Shown: piece by piece, positions 10,913 through 21,600 of the stretch
Layout of the letters: each line of letters begins with the position of its first letter
How positions within the stretch are numbered: position 1 is the stretch's first letter
NCBI GenBank assembly: GCA_905331475.1
Contig: CAJNYU010001053.1
Location: 1 to 64,000, forward strand
Direction of reading: 5' to 3'
Origin: Rotaria socialis
Lineage: Eukaryota > Rotifera > Eurotatoria > Philodinida > Philodinidae
DNA: 64,000 nt
Position numbers and translations under genes: made by a program
Notes under the pieces: model-generated
What the model saw: only the letters and a program-made list of their open reading frames with translations
What the model was told of the DNA's origin: nothing
Database searches by the model: none

Positions 10913-12118
10913 AGCATCAAATGTTTTCAAGTTGAAAAGCGTCATTGGAACGTTTTTTGTGACGTAATTTAACTTTGATCTTTTAATTTATTTCTGATTC
11001 ATTCCACAACAGTAAGTTGCTGCAAAATTTAATTGATTTAGAAATCAGAATTATAGTTGAATGATTTGACGTGTTTTTCAAAGACTTTTGCATCACATAC
11101 TTTGTTAACGCATAAGCGTACTCATTGAAATACATCGAGAAAAAGAATGTAGAAATTCTTTAGTTGTCTCCGATGTCGTCGCCCATGGCAAAAATTATTA
11201 ACCATTTCAATGAACGAAAAATTAATGAAACAAACAATGGAAATTGCTTTTTCCCGTTTATTCTCAGGTAGCATGGTGTCTAGAATAACATTTTATTACT
11301 TTTAATAAGGACACTTGAAACCCATTCGATTGCTTGTCTTGATTAGAACAATTCCGATGAAGAAACAAACTCTATCGGTCAAACTCTTTTTTTGTTGCCC
11401 AAGCAAACTAGTAGAATTTCTTATGAATATTTAATTATTTCAATAGCAGAAAAACAACTTTAATTAAGTTTCATCTTTGTGGGTGAAATAAGCTTCTAAC
11501 ATAATGGAACTCTTAGACAGGATCTTTACGATTGTGATCTTCTTATGTAAGAGTGAAGTAAGAATTTCAGTAGGCATAACTAATGCAACTAAATAAAATA
11601 TTCTTACGATTCAATTATTGCATGGGCTACGACTGAAGGAACAACTGCGCATTTTGGATCATATTTACTTAATTTTAATAGTATATTTTCAAAGTATTTT
11701 AATTATTCATGACTGAAAAATAGCAGCAATCCTCTCAAGATTATCTCAATCCCGACACGCAGCAACTTATATTGTTTCATCAGAAGAACTCAATCAACTT
11801 TAGCAGTTATCATCAAATAAATATTCTGATTTATCATAAACACAATGGTGCTGTTACTCTTTTTTCTTTTACAGTTCCCACCTTATGAATTTTTATTTGG
11901 AGACAAAAACAACATGTTCATCGATGAAGTGCATGTTTTTGGGCGTGAATTACATAGTTCTATATGAATAACTTGATATGACTTTTCTCCTCTTCTCGTT
12001 GCATTAAGAAGAATTAAGTATTCTTTTTGGCACTTGAGACACTTTTTTCTTCTCCTAACGCAAGGAGAAAAATATAATTTCATTCTCTGCTGAGTTCTCA
12101 TTCATTTGACACGTCTTC
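10913..12118. other. Intergenic, no gene seen
   Basis: AT-rich. It probably contains the promoter of the B-box-family gene at 12119. No convincing exon or RNA gene. Confidence 0.45.
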
Positions 12119-13135
12119 ATGTCGTCACTAATAAGAGAAAAACAGTCGCGTTCTCCATTATATGAGGTATCACAAAATACATTTGTTGACAACGCTGAAC
12201 AACATTCTTCGATTTCACATTCAATGAAACATCGAGAAAAATTAACACAACAAATGGAGAAAGTTTATTTATATCATAATCAAATTCGACAAAGCGTGAT
12301 TTGCGATAGAAAAGATTTTACGAATAATTTCCTTATGAAAAGAGTCGATGATTGGGAACGACAATCAATTCTCAAAATTCAACAAACAGCGAGTAATGTT
12401 CGACAAGAATTAACGCAGGCTTTTGCTAAACATACAACTGAAATGAGTGAAATTTTTGCAGAATTCAGTCAGCAACTCAACAAAGCTCGTGTACAAAATA
12501 ATTATATTGAAAATGATATTAAATATTGGTTAGAAAAACTTGAACAATTTAAAACAGATTTTCAAACACCTAAAACAATCAATATAATCTCAGATGAACG
12601 GGCACCTGCGTTCATCCCGAAAATAAAACTTTCACTTGCATCAGTCGATTCATTTCATCATGCCAACGGTGACATTCAAGCAGGTTACCGTGGTTTTACT
12701 ATTACTCATGGCCTATCGAATGGTGATGCAACAATTCATGGAAAAACAGAATATTATTCTGGAATTCATAAATTTCGTTTTCAAATTGAGAAATTAGGCA
12801 CACCAAAATGGGTCTTCTTTGGTATAATATCAAAAAATGCAAGTTCACAAGGAAATATATATAGAACTCCGACAGCATATGGTTGGGCCGGTCATCATCA
12901 AGTTTGGCTCAATGGTGCTCATCATCATCAATATCTTGGTTATTCATGTGAATTTGATGTTAACCATATAGTTGAATTATTTATGGATTGTGATAAAAAG
13001 ATTATACGTTTAACGAATGAAACGACTTCATTAACACACGAAATTGATGTACCGCCTATAAAATGTCCATTGCCATGGACACTTTATCTTGGTCTGTATG
13101 GTTCCGGCGATCAGGTTCGTCTTCTATTTGCTTGA
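12119..13135 (+). CDS. B-box/coiled-coil/SPRY-like family protein, paralog 1 (zinc ligands lost)
   Basis: Single exon, 338 aa. It aligns end to end by eye with the genes at 31998-33106 and 61941-62936. Shared blocks are the W-E-[RK]-x-[SA]-I-x-K-I-Q block with T/V-A at about residues 80-95, a coiled coil, the pair LNKARVQNNYIENDI, and the C-terminal YGW and CPLPW motifs of a SPRY-like fold. In the paralogs the N-terminus is a B-box-type zinc finger with five cysteines and an H-x3-H pair. Here H34 and H38 remain, but every cysteine is gone (LYEV, AEQH and SSIS occupy those places), while the frame stays open. The family resembles TRIM proteins without the RING. Its role is unknown; a scaffold or E3-partner role is only inference. 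Confidence 0.75.
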   Translation: MSSLIREKQSRSPLYEVSQNTFVDNAEQHSSISHSMKHREKLTQQMEKVYLYHNQIRQSVICDRKDFTNNFLMKRVDDWERQSILKIQQTASNVRQELTQAFAKHTTEMSEIFAEFSQQLNKARVQNNYIENDIKYWLEKLEQFKTDFQTPKTINIISDERAPAFIPKIKLSLASVDSFHHANGDIQAGYRGFTITHGLSNGDATIHGKTEYYSGIHKFRFQIEKLGTPKWVFFGIISKNASSQGNIYRTPTAYGWAGHHQVWLNGAHHHQYLGYSCEFDVNHIVELFMDCDKKIIRLTNETTSLTHEIDVPPIKCPLPWTLYLGLYGSGDQVRLLFA

Positions 13136-14632
13136 TGTCAATTGGTAAAACATAACAAACTCAATTGATTTTTGTGATTCATGTTACATTTTTTATTAGA
13201 TCTATCTAAGAAAAAAAAAGAATATGAAATAAATATTATGTATAAAAGAGAAAGAAAGTCACATTGAATTCTTTAGATTTTTATCTATATGTTTTTTTGC
13301 CTCTTAATTAAATTAAAATATACGTAAACATGCTTTTAGACGAGAATTGCCACTTTTATTAATATTTATACTTCGATTAATTAGAAAACTGAAATAAAAG
13401 ATTATTATTCCATATTTTTCAAGAAGTACTTCATCAATCAATCAATATCAGAAGAAAACTTATTTATGTAATAGAAGAAAAATATTTTCTCGGGGATGAA
13501 AAGGCTTTTCTTCTCAGAAATAACTACTTCACAGCTTGAAATCAATGCAGTTGAGATATTAATTTGATAATCGTATACATTCAAATTCTAAGACTTTTGT
13601 GTTATCGACTGACTCGTTAGTTTTCTTCCGTAGTAAGCACGTTTTTATAATGTTGTTTTTTTTGCCCAACAAATTATTTAAAAGTAGTCACTCGTCAAAA
13701 AAATATAAAATCTCACTAGAGAACGTACTTACCAAAATAGAAATAACTACGTTATCATGTAGATTATAGCGGGATGTAGTATTCTATTGATTGAATCATT
13801 CCCGCTGTTTCAAGATACGTGTCATTTCGAAACATGCTTAACATCTAAGTCAACTTTTCCCGGGTATCCACTTCAAATTGAGCTTTCCACTATTATTTAT
13901 GGTTTTCATAAAAATCAAGTATCACTGGAAAATTAAAAATATGTTTTTCATCGAGTGCTGTCACCATTGGACCAACTAAAGTAGACCTCGATTTCCATTA
14001 AATAATTAAATGGTAAGTTGAAATCGCCCATTCCGATTATTTCCAAATGAATTTACTTCAATTAATGAAACAAAAGCTAAGAATCATACTATGCTTCCCT
14101 TATTTCTCTTCATCATCTTTTTCAATTTAACACAAACTAAAAGAAAGCAGCTGATGTCTACCATATCACTTAGTGTCGCATATTATTCAACCAGTAGAAG
14201 ATTTTTTTGATTTTTAGATAATTAAAAAACTCGATTTATTTACTTCTACGAATAGAGCATATATGTATAGATAGATATTGCTAGAATATGACAGATGATC
14301 ATAATCAAAAGGACGAAATATTTAATCTAACATATGTTTTCCACCATGCTGCTTGAAATTTCATGTTTTCTTTTCTGTTTATTCTAAGACGGAGCTAAAG
14401 ACAAGGGTTAAGAATCGAGCCGTGAGGTTAGATTAATGATCATGCCAATGAAGCCAAAATGGAAAAAAGAGCCTAACAAAAAATCAGATCAACCTGACAA
14501 AATTATTCATATTTCGCATGATGCAGAGCGTTAGACATGTAAGAAGAATTCTATTGAGCATATAGAATTTATAACAGTACAATCAAATAAGATGAAATTC
14601 TTGTATAACAAAAATAAAATAAAATAATTTCA
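13136..14632. other. Intergenic between convergent genes, nothing seen
   Basis: AT-rich. No reading frame with coding character, and no clear repeat. Confidence 0.5.
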
Positions 14633-16915
14633 CTACAAAACAATTCCTCGCACCGTTTGATAAAGAATATAGAAAATGATTAAACTGTAACTAGTTAAAT
14701 AAAATTGTCGATGAGCATTGCTACGAGCTGTTGTAGTTGAAGAAAATATTGGTGTTGTCGAACTACTACTACTACTACTACTGCTGCTGGATATAGTTAT
14801 AGTATATGTAGTTGTTGTCAATACTGTAGAAGTACTAGTGATCGTTGTTGTAGTTGTAGTAGTTGTAGTCGTTGAAGTCGTTGTAGTTGGTATAAGAGTA
14901 CTGCATTGATCAATCTCAATATCATCAAATGCAACAGACACTTCTATAGTTTCAGGTTGAGAGACAGAAAAATAAAATGTTTCTTGGCAATTAAAATTCA
15001 ACACAGGCACAATAGCCGTTTGCCACCCATTACTATCATCTAATGCTTGAAACCATAATCTTCCAGCGTAACATCCACCAGTAGACACACTGATAGACGT
15101 TGTATTCTTGTTAACTGCTAATGACTTTACGTAATAAGCAAATTTAATGCACATACCAGTGTTTTGTAGAATTGTTGGTGTTTGATCTACTGTGCCAAAG
15201 TCTCTCACAGTATATGGTAGTGTTCGATTCCATAGGAGAAAACCTCCTGATGATGAATTCGTTGTATGATCTCGAGTAGGACCAAGTTCTGGATTAGGTA
15301 TTGTTTCACCAGTAAATATAGAAAAGTTATACGTAGGTATATTATATTTATCACCGTTAATCATATCACACATTGTCATATTATCAAACGAACATGCAAA
15401 GGAAAGAATTGAATTGTATGGACTAAGTTCAGTGGATGGATAATCACATGAAGTAATAGCAATATTATCAAGGGCATATGAACTTTGATAGACATCGTTA
15501 CTATCGACACGAAATAGAAGCGAATAATTACCAATAGGCAGATTGATAATACCCCAAGTCCTAATGTAAAAATTAATTATATTATCATATTATTTTCGTT
15601 TGGTGACATGAGCTAGAAAATTTTCTTCTGTCAAGTTATGATTTACATTTTAATTGATCGATAAGAGATTCTTATCCAGAGGTAATTTTCTGAGGACACT
15701 CGTTTAATTGATTTTGTAAATCTATGTGTGTAACACATAGCAAATAGCCCCCGGACAAGACTAAGGCGTTATCCATAAGAACATTGCACTTATCTTTTGA
15801 CTTACAAAACATTGTTTTATCTTTTTCTCACATTGAAAATAGGACTATATTTACAATCTATCAGAGTTGATTTATGTCTAGTTTAGATTTCTTCATGTGT
15901 CTTTGAGACTTACCACTGGCCTGTTGTGTATCTAAAATGAAAGAAAATAAATAAAATTATTGATTTATGATTCTTTCAATGTTATTTACACATATTGACT
16001 GGAGCTTGTTTTAGGCCATATGGATTGAACTGTTTTAGAATCATTTGAGGCCCACGAAAAAACTTGTAAACTACCTCCATACCAGGTCCCATAACCATAA
16101 TATTCGAAATTTAAACAGTAAGAGTCGTTAGAGGTAATTTGCAATTCTTCTTGAAAATGAAGATAGCCAACTTTACCTTTCACAACTATTTTAGAATTAG
16201 GTAGTAATGAGTAATGCCCTGATTGATTACCAAATGTATAATCAACAGGTGGCGCTTTAGCTTCAATTTTCACAGCATCACTCGCTTCTAAGATTGACCA
16301 TTGATACGGATATCCAGGTAAGGAAACGAAATCATTGGAGCAAGATGATTCAAAATCACAAGTATACAATACTTCTGGAGGTGAAGGACGTGGTCCATCG
16401 CAGTAATCTACAGAAATATCATCAAATGCTAAAGGTCCAACTGTATTATTTAATCGTATGAATATTTTTATTTTTTCATTTGGCAATGTTACATTAATTA
16501 ATGTCCACTCATTAATTGAAGGATCTTTGCCTTTAATTGTAGCTGCAATACGTACTAATTGTCCATCGTCACCTTGTACAAGTTGAATGTTGAATGGAAA
16601 CGACAAACGAGAAGTATAATACCACATTTGAAAACAGATAGCTCGATCAGTTTGAGGTTGTAACCAATCGCTAGTTTTGATTTCAGCTATTGTAGAACGT
16701 GAACCCCCTTGCGGATTGTAGAAAAGATAATGACCAGCACTTGTATTCAATGTATGGTCGTGATTGATAGGTTGAGGATGAAGACCATCTGTCAAACCCC
16801 AATTTCCATCCGCGACAAAATCATTGCAGACTGCTTCGAAATCACATTGCAGAATTGCAGCTCGGCACAGAAGTATGTTACAAAGAAAAATAATTAAAAA
16901 TGAAAACATTTTCAT
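14633..16915 (-). CDS. Three-MAM-domain, membrane-anchored surface protein
   Basis: Exons are 16915-15990, 15931-15914 (18 nt) and 15560-14633, giving 623 aa. Residues 1-19 are a signal peptide. MAM 1 (from LQCDFEAVCNDF to FDDISVDYC), MAM 2 (from YTCDFESSCSNDF to LDNIAITSC) and MAM 3 (from FACSFDNMTMCD to FDDIEIDQC) follow in order. A Thr/Ser-rich stalk follows, then a short hydrophobic tail (LTSYSLIIFYILYQTV) that could be a membrane segment or GPI signal. Introns are 58 nt (phase 2) and 353 nt (phase 2). Without the 18-nt exon, MAM 2 would lose its VYTTGQW strand. MAM domains mediate adhesion and receptor dimerisation in animals (family knowledge). Many N-x-S/T sites fit a secreted product. 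A TATATAAA stretch lies about 25-30 nt upstream of the ATG. Confidence 0.85.
14755..14895 (-). repeat. Low-complexity Thr/Ser codon tract
   Basis: ACN/TCN triplet repeats encode the mucin-like stalk of the MAM protein. On the plus strand they give a spurious Val/Leu-rich frame (14718-14909). Confidence 0.8.
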
Positions 16916-17949
16916 GACTATCTGTTTTAAAAATCTGTTTATTTATATACGTTTTGTGAGTTTAGATATTACATGGATATTGTGCAAGAACTCATCTTGA
17001 GTAATAAAATAATAACGTAATTTAATGATAAGAACAAGAAAATAGTTAGCTATTTGAATTCTTTCGTCCTTTTGTTCTATGTGACAATAGTAATTTACAC
17101 ATATACGTATGTATCAAAGAGAGATGGAGACAACAAACACCACAGAAGCGATGAAAGCAAGGCATCGCAGAAGAAACTAGGCACATCAAGAAGGTAGATT
17201 TTAAATCTAGGAAACACAATTTATGACGTTAACCAAAATAGGTTGATGCAAATAAAACCAGCTCTTGAAACTGCGCCTGAGAGCTAAGTACCACGTCATG
17301 ATGTGAATGCATGAGACAACCTCAATGAAAGGCATTTTTTCAAAATTTTCTTCGTTTGCTTACAATATAAAATGAGTTTTATACCGTATGAACTCTCTTG
17401 AAACAGAATAAAAAGATAAATAAAGCCAGCAGTATTTTTTATCAATCTATCTCTCCTAATACGAAAAGACTCATATAAATTATACATGCTTTTATAATGC
17501 TAGATTGAGTGTCTTCTTTTATATGAGCTTAAAAGGAAAAGGATAAATAATGGCTGCATTTCAAAGAAATCTCTACTTTTTTTAAACTAAATGACGAGAA
17601 GGATACTGGCATCCACAAGCAGTCATCCGTCCTCCCAGGCCCGGCTTCGAGGACAGAAGACAGTGTCATGCAACAGTCTCTAATTTAGACATAGTAACTA
17701 CACGTAGGGTATTAAAAAAAAGAAACATTGGATTTTGCTTTTATGAGTCCAAACAGAGCAAAGTGCATAATTAATTTAGATGAATGACAGTCCAAAAATG
17801 CCTAGATGTAGTAAACTATAGCCAGCAAGTAAATGTAGGTTTTCATTGGTTGAAATTATTATTGAATACAAATATCAACTTACGATAAGAGAACGACTAC
17901 CCGAAAATGTACCGTCATCTTCATTCATTATTACAAAGCATAGTCAGCG
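16916..17949. other. Intergenic between divergent genes, no gene seen
   Basis: Probably holds the promoters of the MAM gene (-) and the GNAT gene (+). A GC-richer patch at 17600-17670 has a 6-bp stem (gtcctc/gaggac), too weak to call. Confidence 0.4.
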
Positions 17950-18699
17950 ATGACACAAGTTCCAAGCGTTGCCGAGTCTATCGATCAACCTATAGGCGAT
18001 ATTGTTCCAAATTGGACGCCTAGTCTTCACCCACTTTCGCAAACACATCCACTTCAAGGTCAATATTGTCGACTCGAGTTACTGAATTCACAAACAAGTG
18101 ATACAATTATTCAGCAACTTTTTGATGCATTTAAACCAACGGAGCAAACTCATTTTACTTATGTCGCATATGGACCATTTACAACAACTGATGAATTTAA
18201 AGAATTTATAAAATCAAAAGAATTACCAAGCAGCGGTACTGTTCTCTACTGTATTCTAGTTAATGACATTGCAGTAGGATTTATTAGTTTTTTGAGAATC
18301 AATCAACAAAATGGTAGCATTGAGATTGGAAATGTTAGCTTTAGCGAAAAATTACTTCGAACACGAGCAGCTACAGAAGCAAATTTTTTAATGCTGCAAT
18401 ATGCATTTGACATATTAGGTTATCGACGATTAGAATGGAAATGTAATGCTTTAAATGCCAAATCTTGTCGGGCAGCATTACGTTTAGGTTATCAATATGA
18501 ATGCACATGGATCAAAGCAGAAGTTTGTAAAGGTCGATCGAGGGATAATGCATGGTTTAGCATAATCGATGATGAATGGGCCGTATTAAAGCCAGAATTT
18601 CAACGTTGGTTAAATTCGAATAATTTCGATAGCAACGGGCAACAATTAACAAAACTTAACTCAGCACAAATCAATCCACGTAGTCATAATGTTGGCTAA
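17950..18699 (+). CDS. RimJ/RimL-type GNAT N-acetyltransferase
   Basis: Single exon, 249 aa. It has the layout of the Acetyltransf_3 family. There is an N-terminal LQGQYCRLELL strand, a central strand (VGFISFLRI), then IEIGNVSFSEKLLRT, an acetyl-CoA-site-type region. After it come a helix (ATEANFLMLQYAFD) and the characteristic GYRRLEWKCNALNAKSCRAA segment, in which the Asn and the following Ala-rich helix face acetyl-CoA. The C-terminus ends with a tryptophan-containing helix and a low-complexity tail. Close relatives are known mainly from bacteria and fungi, where they acetylate small molecules or protein N-termini. Lack of introns fits, but does not prove, horizontal acquisition. The substrate is unknown. 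Confidence 0.85.
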   Translation: MTQVPSVAESIDQPIGDIVPNWTPSLHPLSQTHPLQGQYCRLELLNSQTSDTIIQQLFDAFKPTEQTHFTYVAYGPFTTTDEFKEFIKSKELPSSGTVLYCILVNDIAVGFISFLRINQQNGSIEIGNVSFSEKLLRTRAATEANFLMLQYAFDILGYRRLEWKCNALNAKSCRAALRLGYQYECTWIKAEVCKGRSRDNAWFSIIDDEWAVLKPEFQRWLNSNNFDSNGQQLTKLNSAQINPRSHNVG

Positions 18700-21600
18700 C
18701 TAAGAAGTAAAAACATCATTTGTATTTTGATATAAGAATTTTCTTTATAATAGATTTTATTTTTTTCTCATAATTGATTGATAAAGTGCTAATAATAAAA
18801 TCTATGGTGATCTTTTAAAAGTTCTCCTAATCTTATTCACTAGTTGATGATTTGTATCTTGTCAATAGATCAAAATGAATTCTCCAATAATGATTCAAAT
18901 CGAAGAAAGAAGATAATCGAGTTTGACTAGCAATCTTAAAACATGACACTGTGTAAACAGGGCCCAATCCAATACTTGTTCGAGATCATTCCTATGTCAA
19001 GTTTTGATTTAAGTGCTTTCTAAAACCGAATAGAATTAAAAAGAAAATGACTTATTTCTTTTTGTAGTTTGAGTTGAATCGATCCAATTCTTTACAAGCC
19101 TCCAATGAAACGAATAAAGTCTCTCGTGGTTATGAAATATACTAAAAGCGTTTTCAATCTTAATGCACATCACGAGTAGTTATGATTTCGAGTACGAATA
19201 TATCTTGAAAAATTTCATCTTTTATTGACATATCTCCTAGATCAAACGATTCAAAATAAACTTTTTATAGAGATAACAACAGTTTGTAAAACTTGATATT
19301 GCAATAAAAATTAAGATTATTTTGAGAAGATGAATTTGAACAAAAGCAGCAATTTTTGGTATTTCCATAGTTACAAAAAACTAGAGATTACAGAAATGCT
19401 CTTGGAATTTTCACTTTCGAGAAAGATGGACATGATTTCAACGCAGTAAACTATTCGAGATATGAACGAGCAATTTCTTGGGATAGCATTGAAATATTCT
19501 ATGTTTTCCTTTAAGAAACCATTAAACTATCAAGATCAAATCAATAAGCATCCGGTTCGTATCTCTCCAGAACTCAAATGCAGTGTATTATATTTGTCTC
19601 TTGTTCTGAATAGTGATTTTATTATTTATATCTGACCTAAAATCCTACATAACGAAAGATTAACAATATGAGAAACCAGCTTAGCGATGACAGCAATAGG
19701 CGCTTACATTATGTTTCTGTAGTGAGTTTTATTTCTTGAAGGAATCCATAACAGGTAGTCTCCGAAAAACCTCAGGAAAAGAAATTTGATATTAACCCTT
19801 TCCGGCCCGCTGTTTGGAAATTGCCGTACCCCCTAGGGGAAAATGTTGCCATATGGCAACACCGGGCCGGAAAGGGTTAATTGGCTTTGTAGATATAAAT
19901 AATAACATAAGGTAAGATCATTTCCCGTTGAAAAAAAAATAAAAACAGGAATTGGCAAAGTAGCATGGAAAACAGAAATGAAGAAAAATTCGTTTGAAAA
20001 ATATCAACCGACGAACTCATGAAACTAAATATTCTCATTCACTGTAATTATCTTTGTTGTCTAGAAGCAGAAATAGGATCGAGTTGTTTTGAAATTGAGA
20101 AATAAGACATTGAACTAGTCGAGTTGCAAGTAAATATAAACCTGTCTCATCTATAAATAACAGACTTCTTAACATTTCCGTTTGCTCTCCGCTGTCTTCT
20201 TAGTTTATAATACGCCACCATCCAGTGTCATTTATAAGTATATTTATTTTGTACGTCTCGATGATCTTCAATTTGATTTTTGATGATCAAATTACAAATG
20301 AACGATAGACAACTAGAACAGAACAAAACGCAATAAAGTATAGAAAATGATTTTCCGAAGATCCGGAAAAAACGAATGACAAAACGGTCATTTTGACTTC
20401 ATTTAACGATTCTGAAAACTAAGTACATTTTCCATTCAATAACATAATTAAAAATGATTCATAATATCAAGATTTAAGCATAGCGTCTTTTCTATTAGAA
20501 AAATAAGAATTAGCTTACATCAGAGATTTTATATTTCTTCCCTTTTTACAATTCATCATATTGTATATGTTTAGGAAGATGCAAAATCACTATGCATGAA
20601 CTATATTTGGTAAAACGAGCTATTTTTATATTGAAATTTTAGTTTTCTGCATTTTCGAAATCATTCATTCGTGAGACTTGTATTTGTATCTCATACAAAA
20701 TAAAATTGTACTAGAAGTTACAATCTACCAATGAGAGCTCATTTAAAATCTTTGAACAAACAATTTTTCGTTCTACTAACTAAGAGTGGGTCAAGAAAAA
20801 TACTAATTTCGTATCTGTTATCAAGAAATTTTTCAGTATGATTCTCCAAAAAAGACTGCTCATGGCAGTACATAACACTCCGAGAATAATCAATATGTAT
20901 CACTAAATAAACTGAGTCAGGCCATATTTTATCTATACCAAAATCTAAACTGCATTCGCCTCGTACAAACGCAACGATAAAAGAAATAGATTTTTACTTC
21001 AAGTGCACATCACACGCTTGCTGTGCTCCATTTTCTTACTAAAGCGAATCGTACCTATTTCTCGTTTGCTCTTAATTTAGTGATTGCTTGTTGCAAACAT
21101 AAAATACATTATCAATGGTAATTTTTCATCAAATAACGCGAATACTCATCTATTTTCGATATACATTAGCATAGACGCTTGATTGTCTTTATCAAGCGAC
21201 TCGATAAAATAAATCGATAACCAACACAAGTCTGCATCGATTTCTTTTCTCTTTCTGTTCAGTCATTTTTTTTTGTACCTCATCTTTTCTCAACCATGCA
21301 TTATACTATTTATCGATTCATTTACTTACCTGAGTACGATTCGAATGTAATACATACATAACTGCAGCCAGTTATTTTTACGATATCAACATGATTGGTA
21401 ACAGTACTGGTATTTTGTTTTACTATTTATCCAGAAAGTCTTTTCTAATAAAAATCTCTAGTGCAAAAAATTTTAATGGCCGATAGATTAGTTTACAATT
21501 AGCCGACCTGAATCTATTCTACATGAAAAGGAACTTATTGAACTGAAGTAATGCATTGAAGCAAACACTTTGACTGGCGCTTAAATAACAAACAATGATA

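Noticed and set aside
14718..14909. 63-codon Val/Leu-rich frame on the plus strand
   Set aside because: It is the antisense of the Thr/Ser stalk tract of the MAM protein.
17629..17654. GC-rich patch with gtcctc/gaggac stem
   Set aside because: A 6-bp stem is expected by chance and no RNA family is recognised.
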